NCBI GenBank assembly: GCA_020073525.1 | Contig: JAIQFA010000037.1 | Coordinates: forward strand, 1-45,173 | Direction: 5' to 3' | Length of the DNA: 45,173 nucleotides | Origin: Terriglobia bacterium | GTDB taxonomy: Bacteria; Acidobacteriota; Terriglobia; Terriglobales; Acidobacteriaceae | Notes under the pieces: generated by a model | The model's input: only the letters and a program-made list of their open reading frames with translations | Told to the model about the DNA's origin: nothing | Database searches by the model: none | Position numbers and translations under genes: made by a program | Part shown: positions 17,559 through 27,400 of the stretch, one piece after another | Numbering within the stretch: position 1 is the stretch's first letter | How the letters are laid out: each line of letters opens with the position of its first letter

Positions 17559-17876
17559 CTACAAATGGAAGACTTCTTCCAGAGGCTGCATGGCACGATC
17601 CGGCAAGACTCCGTTAGGCTGAACGAAGAAGCCGCCCATTTCCCGTTGCCAACGTTCGTTCACTTCACGTTGGGCCATCCCAGCGCGGGCGCGTTCGAAG
17701 TTGTCGGTCTCCAGATAGCCGACCAGGAGGCCGTCGTCTCGCAAGAATAATGAATAGTTGCGCCATCCAGTTTCGCCCAGTGCTGCCTTCATCTCGGGCC
17801 ACACTTCGCGATGACGTTCCTTGTATTCCGCGAGCCGTTCGGGCTTCACCTGCAACACAAAGCAGACGCGCTGCAT
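17559..17876 (-). CDS. rhaM: L-rhamnose mutarotase
   Basis: This 105-residue protein interconverts alpha- and beta-L-rhamnose so that the isomerase receives its preferred anomer. The N-terminus QRVCFVLQVKPERLAEYKER is followed by H22 in RHREVWPEM, the catalytic His of the family, with Tyr18 also conserved. The length equals that of E. coli RhaM. The start at 17876 has AAGGAG. It lies nine bases after the rhaDE stop. Confidence 0.95.
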   Translation of the reverse strand: MQRVCFVLQVKPERLAEYKERHREVWPEMKAALGETGWRNYSLFLRDDGLLVGYLETDNFERARAGMAQREVNERWQREMGGFFVQPNGVLPDRAMQPLEEVFHL

Positions 17877-17885
17877 AATTTCTCC

Positions 17886-20093
17886 TTAACGCAGGAACGC
17901 CTCGGACAATCCCCCGTCGACGGGAATTACGTGTCCGGTCGTCTTCGCGCTCTGATCGCTGGCCAGCCACACGATCGCAGCCGCGCAATCCTGTGGAAGG
18001 ATGGGCCGCTTGGTCAGCGTGCGTTGCGCATAGAAGTCAGCTAACTTGCTGCGCAGTTCCTCCGTGGTCTCCGACTCAGAGAATGCGATCTTATATTTCT
18101 GTAGGGATTGCATCACGCGGTCGCGCGGGAACATTGTTGACCCGGCGACGACCGTCGCGGGCGCGATGCCATTTACGCGCACGGTGGGACCGATCTTGAT
18201 GGCAAGTTCGCGGATCAGATGATTGAGTGCGGTCTTGCTCGTGTCGTAGGCCTCGCTCCCCTTCTTCGGAACCAGGGCGTTGGCGGAACTTGTCAGCACC
18301 ATGGCCGCAGGCAGGCCCTGGTCCCTGAACACCCATTCGCTTTCGCGGGCGAGCAAATAGTTACCAGTTACGTTAACCAGGAAAGTCTTGGCCCATTGCG
18401 CATCGGCGAGTTCTCCATCGGGGCCAGGTACTGGGTAGATGGCGGCGGTGTTAACGATCACGTCGAGTCCGCCAAACTGCAAAATGGTGAACTTCGTCGC
18501 GTCGGCCAGCGAACTGGATGAACTGAGATCGACTGCAGTATGCGCGACAAATTCGCGCGCACCGACCTCATCGGCAACTTTACCCGCGCCTGGTTGATAA
18601 CAATCGGCGATGACTACGTGCGCTCCCTTGCGAGCCAACAACAGGGCGGCCTCGCGGCCGATTCCGCTGGCCCCGCCAATAACAAGCGCGATCTTGCGGC
18701 TGAATTCCGCCTCGGCGGGCATACGCTGGAGCTTGGCTTCTTCCAGAGCCCAATACTCGATGCGGAATGCTTCTGATCTTGGAAGCGCCACATAGTTGTG
18801 GAAATGAGCGAATTGCTGCGACTGCTCGGTGCTCCGGGCTTGCGGCAACGGGTGGGAGACGTTGCCATCTTCCAATGCATTTGCCCCCGCCATGACGTGG
18901 ATGGCATTAATGAAGAACTCGGTTGTGATCCGAGCTTCCTTCTTATTCTTACCGAAGCCGAATAAGCCCAAGCCCGGGACCACGACCACCGATGGATTCG
19001 AGTCGCGGAGCTTCGGCGAGTCAGTGGTGGCCCACTGCCCGTAGTACTCCTTGTATTTAGATCGATAGTCGACCACATCACTCTGGATACGATTCTTCAG
19101 GGTGTTGACGTCGTCTTTTGCGGGATCCCAAGAGAGAAACATCGGACAGACTCGGGTTCTCAAGAAATGGTCGGGGCAGCTCGTGCCGAGAGCACTCAGT
19201 TCTCTCGCCCACTTCGATCCGGCGAAGGTCAGAGCATCTTCGTCATCGGCGTAGTGGGCTATTACGCGTCGATACGACGACAGCGCTCCGCGCAGTGCGG
19301 GCAGAATCCGGATGGCAATTTTCTGTCGATCTTGAGTCGGCGCATGCAGAACTCCACCGAACAAAGAACCCTTCTTCGATTGATGCTGCAGAATGAATCG
19401 ACCCATCTGATCGATCGTGTGAATGCTGTTCCGATAGCATTCACGCTGCGTCATTCCCCAGGTGAACAGTCCGTGGCCGCCAAGAATCAGCCCTTCCGCG
19501 CTGGGATTGTCTTTAACGGCCTGCTCAATCAGGAGCGCCAGTTCAAACCCGGGACGTTGCCACGGCACCCACACAATTCTGCGGTCGAATTCCTTGTTAA
19601 ACTGCTCCAACTTCCGTTTGCCGTTGGCGCTTGCAGCTAGAGCGATGGCCCAGTCGGGGTGCAGATGATCCACATGATCGAATGGAAGGAAGGCGTGCAA
19701 CGGAGTGTCGATCGACGCCGGCACGCGATTCTCACCGAATGCCGACAGCGGATAATAACGGACCATCTCGTCTTCGTATTGCTCACCGCGATACAGCTCT
19801 TTCAGTTGTTCAAGGCGGTCGAGATAAATCAATGCAAACCCGGAGTCAGAGATCGAGCCGAGATCTCCACCGCTGCCCTTGACGGCTAGCACTCGGACGG
19901 GGCGGCCGGTGAACGGGTCGGGAAGTTCCAGTTTGGAGCTTGTGTTTCCGCCTCCGAAGTTGGTGATGCGCAAATCTGCGCCGAGTAGGTTCGAGCGATA
20001 GCGCAGCATGGCCAATGGACCGCCCGCCATCGTCTGCGCTTTCTCGTCGTCCCACAGATCTTTCAGATGAACTGTTTCTTTGATTTCAGGCAT
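17886..20093 (-). CDS. rhaD: Bifunctional rhamnulose-1-phosphate aldolase / L-lactaldehyde dehydrogenase
   Basis: This 735-residue two-domain enzyme has an N-terminal class II aldolase domain (about 1-430) that splits L-rhamnulose 1-phosphate into DHAP and L-lactaldehyde. It shows FGGGNTSSKLELPD, a His-rich FLPFDHVDHLHPDW and GGHGLFTWG. The C-terminal short-chain dehydrogenase domain (about 470-735) has the NAD motif GGASGIGRE and catalytic Y-x-x-x-K in SEAYDTSKTAL. It would oxidise lactaldehyde to L-lactate. This fusion (RhaDE type) occurs in several bacteria. The ATG at 20093 overlaps the rhaB stop (ATGCCTGA); an in-frame GTG 12 bases upstream is possible. It feeds lldD at the operon end. 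Confidence 0.93.
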   Translation of the reverse strand: MPEIKETVHLKDLWDDEKAQTMAGGPLAMLRYRSNLLGADLRITNFGGGNTSSKLELPDPFTGRPVRVLAVKGSGGDLGSISDSGFALIYLDRLEQLKELYRGEQYEDEMVRYYPLSAFGENRVPASIDTPLHAFLPFDHVDHLHPDWAIALAASANGKRKLEQFNKEFDRRIVWVPWQRPGFELALLIEQAVKDNPSAEGLILGGHGLFTWGMTQRECYRNSIHTIDQMGRFILQHQSKKGSLFGGVLHAPTQDRQKIAIRILPALRGALSSYRRVIAHYADDEDALTFAGSKWARELSALGTSCPDHFLRTRVCPMFLSWDPAKDDVNTLKNRIQSDVVDYRSKYKEYYGQWATTDSPKLRDSNPSVVVVPGLGLFGFGKNKKEARITTEFFINAIHVMAGANALEDGNVSHPLPQARSTEQSQQFAHFHNYVALPRSEAFRIEYWALEEAKLQRMPAEAEFSRKIALVIGGASGIGREAALLLARKGAHVVIADCYQPGAGKVADEVGAREFVAHTAVDLSSSSSLADATKFTILQFGGLDVIVNTAAIYPVPGPDGELADAQWAKTFLVNVTGNYLLARESEWVFRDQGLPAAMVLTSSANALVPKKGSEAYDTSKTALNHLIRELAIKIGPTVRVNGIAPATVVAGSTMFPRDRVMQSLQKYKIAFSESETTEELRSKLADFYAQRTLTKRPILPQDCAAAIVWLASDQSAKTTGHVIPVDGGLSEAFLR

Positions 20094-21573
20094 AGATGTT
20101 TCCACAATATTGTTCGAAGCGTTCGACGTGCAGATCCCATTTGTCGGGTTCCCGTGGTTCGAAGATCTCAGTGGGGAATGACCGGTCGATCATGGCTCGC
20201 ACCTCCTGCAGTGAAGAGGCGCCTCCGGTGGCAAGAATCTGGATTGCCACGTTCCCGAGAGCCGTGGCTTCGGCCGGCCCCGCAAGAACTTGTCTTCCGG
20301 TGGCGTCTGCCGTCAATTGGTTCAGGAGACGGTTTTTCGATCCACCACCAATGATTCGAATCTTTTCAATCGGCTTCCCGCTTAGCTGTTCCAGATCTCG
20401 CAGAACTAGCCGGTATTTGAATGCCAGGCTCTCAACAATCGTCCGCACATACGCGCCCGGGTCTTGCGGGACAGGTTGGTGAGTCCTGGCGCAAAAAACA
20501 TTGATCGCTGCGAGCATATCGCTCGCCCGTAAGAAAGACTCATCATCGGGATCGACGAGGTGACGAAATGCCGGCCCTTGCGCCGCAAGCGCCATCAGTT
20601 CCTGGTAGTCGTAAGAACTCCCATGCGCGGCCCAAGATTGTCGGCAGGATTGCAGCATCCAGAGTCCCATCACGTTCTTCAGCAGCCGCGTCGTTCCGTT
20701 GACGCCGCCTTCATTGGTGAAATTCAGCCGCAAAGCCTCCGGCGTAATGACCGGTGAATCCAGTTCCGTGCCGACCAGCGACCATGTTCCCGAACTGAGG
20801 AACGCTGTACCCTCGCGAGCCGATATGGCGGCCACTGCAGAGCCCGTATCGTGGCATGCGGGAGCGACGACGGTGGTCGCAGCAAGAGCCGAACCTCGCG
20901 CGATTGCAGGGCGGAGCGTGCCGACGATTGAGCCGGGCTCCACTATTGGAGCCGGCAAGTCGTTCGGAAGTTCCAGGCGCTGCATCAGGGCGGCTGCCCA
21001 TGTACGCGTCGCCGGATCCACCATCTGGGTCGTCGTCGCGTTTGTGAATTCACAGACCGCATTCCCCGTCAGCCAGTAGTTAAACAGATCTGGGATTGTG
21101 ACCAGATGCTTCGCGGCGTCAACAATCTTTGGGCTCGCTCGTAACGCGGCGAAGAGTTGATAGATGGTGTTGATCGGCATGAACTGAATGCCGGTAACCC
21201 GGTAGATGTCCTCCTTGGGAACCTTCTTAAAAACTTCCTCCATGACGCCCACAGTTCGCCGATCGCGGTAGTGGTAAGGATTCTGCAGCAACTCGCCTCG
21301 TTCTCCAAGCAGCGCATAGTCCACGCCCCAGGCGTCGACTCCGATTCCGGCAAGTTCCATGTCTTCCAGGCCAGCCAGCGCCTTTCGAACTTCGAACCAA
21401 AGTCTCGCCACATCCCAGTGCAGAGAACCGCCATACTCGACAGGTTCATTTGGAAATCGACGAACTTCCTCCGTTGTGAGGATGCCCGACTGGAGATGCG
21501 CGAGCAGCGCGCGTCCACTGTCTGCCCCGAAATCAAAAGCCAGATATGGCTTGGCGCGACAAAGTCTAGGCAT
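20086..21573 (-). CDS. rhaB: Rhamnulokinase (FGGY family)
   Basis: This 495-residue kinase phosphorylates L-rhamnulose at C1. The N-terminus YLAFDFGADSGRALLAHL is the RhaB phosphate-binding motif (D-x-G-A-x-S-G-R). GIGVDAWGVDYALLGERG, NPYHYRDRRT and TGIQFMPINTIYQL are strongly RhaB-like. The C-terminal IRIIGGGSKNRLLNQLTADA is the FGGY signature. The start chosen is ATG 21573, overlapping the rhaI stop as ATGCCTAG. ATG codons 21 and 33 bases upstream inside rhaI are in frame but less likely. The next gene starts with the same overlap design. Confidence 0.95.
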   Translation of the reverse strand: MPRLCRAKPYLAFDFGADSGRALLAHLQSGILTTEEVRRFPNEPVEYGGSLHWDVARLWFEVRKALAGLEDMELAGIGVDAWGVDYALLGERGELLQNPYHYRDRRTVGVMEEVFKKVPKEDIYRVTGIQFMPINTIYQLFAALRASPKIVDAAKHLVTIPDLFNYWLTGNAVCEFTNATTTQMVDPATRTWAAALMQRLELPNDLPAPIVEPGSIVGTLRPAIARGSALAATTVVAPACHDTGSAVAAISAREGTAFLSSGTWSLVGTELDSPVITPEALRLNFTNEGGVNGTTRLLKNVMGLWMLQSCRQSWAAHGSSYDYQELMALAAQGPAFRHLVDPDDESFLRASDMLAAINVFCARTHQPVPQDPGAYVRTIVESLAFKYRLVLRDLEQLSGKPIEKIRIIGGGSKNRLLNQLTADATGRQVLAGPAEATALGNVAIQILATGGASSLQEVRAMIDRSFPTEIFEPREPDKWDLHVERFEQYCGNIYA

Positions 21574-22756
21574 AAGAAGAGACGTTTCCTGCATTTCGCG
21601 CGGCACGTTCTTCCGTGATGCGCCCTAGGTAGCCGCTTTGGCGAAATGCTTCCATGGGGTCCTTGGGCAGGCCCTTGGATTCCCGCCATGCCTGGATTGC
21701 TGGGCGAACGTCGGTCGCGAAAGCATCCTGCAACAACGACTCCGCCCGGATCAGATCGCAGTTCTTCTGCGCGGTCGCGAGATCCCTTTCATCAACCAAC
21801 GCTGCTTTTGCGAATAGCTGCTGCGCCATGGTCACCGTCTGGATCATAGCTTCGATCTTGCCTTTCAGATTGTGGCTTTGATCCACCATGTAGGCGATGT
21901 CGGCTGTGTTACCAGTCTCCGTTTCGAAGTAGCGGATCTCGTGAAAGATCCGGAAAACCTGATATGGATCGATCGAGCCCATCGTCAAATCATCATCGGC
22001 ATAACGGCGATCGTTAAAGTGAAAACCGCCAAGCATGTTCTCCGACAAAAGCCAGGCGACGATTTGCTCGATGTTCTGTGCGGCATAGTGATGTCCGGTG
22101 TCGACCAGAACTTTTGCCTGCGGCCCCGCGGCACGCGCCAGTAGCAGAGCCATACCCCAATCCGCGATATCGGTGTGATAGAAAGCCGGCTCGAAGGGTT
22201 TGTACTCGACGAGTATTCGTTGCTCGGGAGATAGCTTGCTGTGCGCTTCTTTCAGACACTCTGCGAACCACTGTTTGCGTTGCCGGATGTTTGCCGTACC
22301 CGGATAGTTCGAGCCGTCAGCGAACCACATGGAGACATCCCGGCTGTGCAGACGGCGGGCGACCTCAATGCTGTCCTTCGTGTGTTGTAGGGCGCGTTCG
22401 CGAATGGCTCCGTCTGGGTTGCCGAACGATCCGTACTTGTATTCCTGATCCTGAAAGAGGTTGGGATTCATCGAGCCAGGCAGGACCCCGTAGCGATCTG
22501 CAAATTTCTTGATTTCGTCGGCATTCCGGATGCTGTCGGGGCAATCCCACAGAACGTGTAGCGCGATCGTTGGACACACACCGGTAAGGTGGTGGACTTG
22601 GCCAGCGTCACTGAATTTCTCCTCGGTTGTGGTTGCCGCTGCCGGCTGGATGAATTTTCCGAAACGAGTACCAGTATTGGCGAAGCCCCAGGAAGGAAGT
22701 TCGATACGGAACATATCGAGGGCCTTGAACACTTTCTCACTCTTGCCTGCGTCCAT
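21566..22756 (-). CDS. rhaI: L-rhamnose isomerase (RhaI type)
   Basis: This 396-residue TIM-barrel isomerase converts L-rhamnose to L-rhamnulose. It belongs to the Pseudomonas stutzeri/Bacillus RhaI type rather than E. coli RhaA. Metal-site segments are visible: EYKPFEPAFYHTD (Glu), LVDTGHHYA (Asp, His), GFHFNDRRYADDDL (His, Asp). The start at 22756 has AGAGAGG. It is the first gene of the minus-strand rhamnose operon and diverges from the regulator gene at 23090. Confidence 0.94.
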   Translation of the reverse strand: MDAGKSEKVFKALDMFRIELPSWGFANTGTRFGKFIQPAAATTTEEKFSDAGQVHHLTGVCPTIALHVLWDCPDSIRNADEIKKFADRYGVLPGSMNPNLFQDQEYKYGSFGNPDGAIRERALQHTKDSIEVARRLHSRDVSMWFADGSNYPGTANIRQRKQWFAECLKEAHSKLSPEQRILVEYKPFEPAFYHTDIADWGMALLLARAAGPQAKVLVDTGHHYAAQNIEQIVAWLLSENMLGGFHFNDRRYADDDLTMGSIDPYQVFRIFHEIRYFETETGNTADIAYMVDQSHNLKGKIEAMIQTVTMAQQLFAKAALVDERDLATAQKNCDLIRAESLLQDAFATDVRPAIQAWRESKGLPKDPMEAFRQSGYLGRITEERAARNAGNVSSYA

Positions 22757-23089
22757 TCGGAACCTCTCTCGTCAGAAACCTAGGTTGGCTATGAAGATTA
22801 CAATCCTTCTCCTCCCAGGTCACGGATTTCCCCCAGCGGTGGCGTGGTATCGCACTGCGAAACGATCCGTAGAAGGTCAAAACATATCAAAGCAGCAATC
22901 CAGGAGGCACTTGCCACGCGCCAGTTGCCGGAACCGTCTTGGAGAATCCTTCTCTAACTATCTTATTTTGTGTATACAGGGAGGATCTAAAGGTCAACTC
23001 CAGCGACGCCATGCGCTCCAATGAGGCCGAATGGCAAGGTCTCGGAGCCACTTTGATGACAACATATTTTGCTGTGCAAAACGCGGAAA
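22757..23089. promoter_or_regulatory. Divergent control region between rhaI and the rhamnose regulator
   Basis: This 333-bp stretch has no gene and must contain promoters for both directions. A weak minus-strand candidate is TTGACC (22992-22997) with TATACA (22971-22976), spaced 15 bases. An eight-base palindrome, TGTATACA, lies at 22971-22978. The heptamer CTTTGAT occurs once on each strand (minus near 22885, plus near 23051), each followed within ten bases by an AT-rich stretch. None is decisive; they are candidate operators for the divergent regulator. Confidence 0.4.
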
Positions 23090-24268
23090 ATGAATATGAT
23101 GGCGTCATCTATGGGCGCCCAGGGTCCGTCCCGTGATCGTTACTCTGTAAAGTCCGTCGTCCACGCGTCCCAGCTCTTGACCGCATTTCGTTCACATGGC
23201 GAAGCCTTATCGCTAAAAGAAGTGTCTGCGCGCTGCGGTCTCCCGAAGACCATGGTTTTCCGTCTTCTCTATACGCTTGAGAAATGCGGGATGATTGACA
23301 AGTTGGGGCACAACCTCTATCAGTCTCGAATTCGTCCGTGGAAACAGCGGTCGTACAGATTGGGGTATGCAGCGCAGGGAACGGATTACCAGTTCTCGAA
23401 GGAAGTCTCTGAGAGCCTGCAACGGGCGGCGGTCGCTGAGGGAATTGAGTTGATCTGTGTCGACAACCGCTATAGCGCGAAGACTGCGCAGCGGAATGCG
23501 GACGCTATGGTACGCGAGAAAGTGGACCTCGCCATTGAGTTCCAAACCGATGAAGAAGTGGCGCCGATCATAGCCGCGAAGTACCGTGAAGCGAACATTC
23601 CCATGATCGCGATTGACATCCCGCATCCCGGAGCGACCTATTACGGGGCCAACAACTATGAGGCGGGACTGATCGGTGGGAGGTACATGGGAAAGTGGGT
23701 CAAGGAGCACTGGCAATCGGAAGTGGACGAAATTGTTCTTCTTGAATTGAAGAGAGCTGGCAACCTCCCCAAGATGCGTTTGTCCGGACTGCTGGTCGGG
23801 ATCAACATGGTGCTCCCGAGCGCCGCGAACAGCCGCGTGACGTATTTGGAAGGCGACGGGGAATTGGGGCCGAGCTTCGAGGCGGTCCGCCGACATCTGC
23901 GATCCTCCCGCTCTCGGCATGTGCTGGTCGGAGGCATCAACGATCCCAGTGCGTTGGGAGCCCTGCGCGCTTTTCAGGAGGCCGGGCGGGCAGATGGTTG
24001 CGCAGTCATTGGCCAGAATGCTTCGCGGGAAGGAAGGGCGGAGCTTCGCGAACTTAAGACTCGCTTCGTTGGCTCGGTGGCTTATTTCCCTGAGAAGTAT
24101 GGCGAGAACCTGATTCGCGTGAGCCTCGACCTATTGAACCAGCGTCCGGTACCGCCTGCGGTCTTTGTCGAACACAAGCTTGTAACTCCAGTGACTGTCG
24201 ATCATTACTATCCGAACGACCGACTGGAACAAATGGCGCGGTCAGGGTCTGCCACCCTCCGGCGCTAA
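23090..24268 (+). CDS. Regulator with IclR-type HTH and sugar-binding domain (probable rhamnose regulator)
   Basis: This 392-residue transcription factor has an unusual order. Residues about 20-75 form an IclR-like winged helix (VHASQLLTAF ... LSLKEVSARCGLPKTMVFRL). The remainder is a type I periplasmic-binding-protein fold like that of LacI family effector domains (EIVLLELKRAGNLPK, GGINDPSALGALRAF). It probably binds L-rhamnose or a derivative, because it lies between the divergent rha operon and the GH106 gene. The start chosen is ATG 23090; in-frame ATGs at 23096, 23099 and 23111 are alternatives, and no strong ribosome site decides. Confidence 0.8.
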   Translation: MNMMASSMGAQGPSRDRYSVKSVVHASQLLTAFRSHGEALSLKEVSARCGLPKTMVFRLLYTLEKCGMIDKLGHNLYQSRIRPWKQRSYRLGYAAQGTDYQFSKEVSESLQRAAVAEGIELICVDNRYSAKTAQRNADAMVREKVDLAIEFQTDEEVAPIIAAKYREANIPMIAIDIPHPGATYYGANNYEAGLIGGRYMGKWVKEHWQSEVDEIVLLELKRAGNLPKMRLSGLLVGINMVLPSAANSRVTYLEGDGELGPSFEAVRRHLRSSRSRHVLVGGINDPSALGALRAFQEAGRADGCAVIGQNASREGRAELRELKTRFVGSVAYFPEKYGENLIRVSLDLLNQRPVPPAVFVEHKLVTPVTVDHYYPNDRLEQMARSGSATLRR

Positions 24269-24337
24269 GATCCTCCGGCCTGGCACTCGCGCATCCATCG
24301 GGCATCCAGTCATGATCTATTGTGATCGCTTTGAGAG

Positions 24338-24358
24338 GCATGTCATAAAAGGACATGC
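24338..24358 (+). promoter_or_regulatory. Inverted repeat next to the GH106 promoter
   Basis: GCATGTC and GACATGC form a perfect 7-bp inverted repeat with a seven-base spacer. Immediately after it come TATAAATAT and then an AT-rich run, likely the -10 region of the GH106 gene. The position suits an operator for the adjacent regulator. The exact -35 is unclear. Confidence 0.5.
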
Positions 24359-24454
24359 TATAAATATTGTTCATAATACATCATTATCATTCATCAGCAG
24401 AGGCGATCAGAGTCCGGCAAATGGCGAACCGTTCAAGGAAAAAGGACTAGTGAC

Positions 24455-27400
24455 ATGAACCGATACTGCCCAGCGATGCTTCGGATAGCACTAATAGGAT
24501 TTGTTCTCGCAGTCATGACCAGCCACACGATCGGCCAGAACTCGAGCGACATTTTGGAACAAGGGTTCCGGCAGCCACCGGATTCAGCGAAGCCGCTGGT
24601 CTGGTGGCACTGGATGAATGGCAACATAAGCAAGGAGGGCATCAAGCTGGATCTGGAATGGATGCTCCGCACTGGGCTGGGAGGATTTCAGACCTTCGAT
24701 GCGGCCTTGGCCACTCCGCAAGTCGTGGATCATCGACTCGCATACATGACGCCGGAGTGGAAGGAGGCTTTCAAGTACGCGACTGCCCTTGCCGATCAGA
24801 TGGGGTTGGAAGAGTCGATCGCCAGTTCGCCGGGCTGGAGCGAGACTGGGGGACCATGGGTCCCGGCTTCGCAAGGCATGAAGAAGTATGTGTGGAGTGA
24901 GACATCGGTCGAGGGCGGTAAGCCCTTTACGGGCAAGTTGGCTCATCCCCCGTCTAATACGGGCGCATTTCAGAACATGGGTGTACGTGATCTTCTCCCT
25001 GCCCCAGAAGGCTCTCCACCAATTCCGGAGTTCTATGCCGAGGCTGCGGTGATCGCATATCGCAGGCCGATCGGCGACGTGCCCGTCGAATCGCTGCATC
25101 CGAAGGTGACCGCCACGGCTGGCACACTTAACCCAGCGATGCTTGGCGACGGGGATCTTGAAAAGACAACGAAACTTCGGATCCCGAAAGAGGGCGAGAG
25201 TGCTTGGGTTCAATACGAATTCGCCGAGCCCCAGACGATACGTTCCATCACCATCGTCACCCAAGATGTGAACTTCCTTACAACCATAGTGACTGGGATC
25301 TCGAACCCGGAGAAGTCCCTCGAGGCCAGTGACGACGGCGGAAGCTTCCGACCAGTTGTGAAGCTTCCCGACGGCGGCGCCCCCGAACATACGGTTTCCT
25401 TTCCTCCGGAAAATGCGAAATTCTTTCGCGTCACTTTTAAGCGCATGCCTCCCCCTCCTGTGCTGGACTGGACGGGCGAAATCGATCCCAGCTCACTAGG
25501 AATCAAGATAGGCCCAACTCCGACCGAATATGAGATTGGAGAGTTGGTCCTGCATACCGGAGCGCGGGTCAATCGCTTCGAAGAAAAGGCAGCTTTCACT
25601 CCCTTTCCCGACGTGTATCAATTCGCCACGCCATCTGTTAGCACAAACGAAGTCGTGGCAAAGTCCGAGGTCATCGATCTGACAGCGAAGCTGCACGCGG
25701 ATGGCACGCTCGACTGGACACCTCCGGCCGGTGATTGGGTCGTCGTCCGATTCGGTTATTCGTTGTTGGGAATTACTAATCACCCGGCAACAGCGGAAGG
25801 CACTGGTCTTGAGGTCGACAAACTGAACCGCGACTACGTGAAGAAGTACATGGACAACTATCTCAATAGCTACACGGAGACGGTAGGGTCGGATTACATG
25901 GGTGCCCGTGGTATCCGGTATGTAATCAGCGACAGCTGGGAGGCTGGTTCGCAAAACTGGACCGACGACATCATGGCCCAGTTCAAGAAGCGCCGCGGCT
26001 ATGATCCGTTGCCCTGGATGCCGGTTCTGACTGGGCGGGTGGTCGAAAGCGCCGAAGCCAGCGATCAGTTTTTATGGGACTTTCGCAAGACCATCGGAGA
26101 TTTGATCGCGGATGAGCACTACGGCCAGGTCGAGGCTTCTCTGAAAGAACGGGGCATCGGCCACTACGGGGAATCTCACGAGACTGGACGAGCCTTTGTC
26201 GCCGATGGCATGGAGGTGAAGAAGCTTAGCGACATTCCGATGAGTGCGATGTGGACACAGGTACCGGGAATGATTAAAGAGCAATACGGCTACAACGCGG
26301 ATGACCGGGAATCGGCATCGGTGGCACATATCTATGGCCAGAACCTCGCGGCGGCCGAGTCGCTAACGGCGGTGACCGCGCCATGGGCATGGTCACCGGC
26401 GACTCTAAAACCCACAGCAGATCAGGAGCTACTGAACGGAATCAACCGCTTTGTGATCCACGAATCAGCGCACCAGCCGCTGATCGACAGGGCTCCCGGC
26501 CTGACCCTGGGGCCATTCGGGCAATGGTTCAACCGCAATGAAACCTGGGCAGAACAAGCGGGCGCGTGGGTCAATTACTTGGCGCGCAGTTCGTATCTAT
26601 TGCAGCAGGGGCGCTTTGCCGCGGACGTGATCTACTTTTACGGCGAAGATTCAAATCTCACCGCGATCTTCAGTGACAAGTCCCCCGATGTGCCGGCGGG
26701 GTACGGATTTGACTACATCAACGCCGACGGCCTGACGAACGAGCTAACCGCGACGGATGGGAGAATCACGACTAAGAGCGGCATGAACTATCGCGTGCTC
26801 GCGCTGGATCCTTACAGCAAGCACATGTCGCTGCCGGTACTGCGCAGCATTCATAAGCTCGTGGAGCAAGGCGCGGTGGTGGCTGGAGCGAAGCCGACGG
26901 ACACACCGAGCCTGGCGGATAGTCCTGCCGAATTCAAGAAGCTGAACGATGAGCTGTTCGGCGACGGAACCGGTATGCACTCTGTGGGCAAGGGCAAAGT
27001 GTACCCGGGACAAAATGCCGACGCAGCCCTGAAGGCACTAAACGTATTTCCCGACTTTGACTACACTAGTCCCGCCGGGGAAACGCGAATTCCGTTTGTA
27101 CATCGAAAACTCGCCGACGGCGACATCTACTTTCTGGATAACCGCAGCGATCGCGAAGAGACAGTGGATGCAACCTTCCGGGTGACGGGCAAAGAGCCAG
27201 AGTTGTGGTACGCCGAGACTGGGAAATCGGAGCCCACTTCATACCAGCTCAGCAATGGACGCACAACAGTGCCGTTACATTTCGAGCCTTGGGGCACGGT
27301 GTTCGTGGTTTTCCGCAAGGCAGCGACAGTCACATCTCGCACCTTACCTAAGACAGTTGAAACACAGTTGGCAACTGTGGACGGCTCCTGGAATGTGCAC

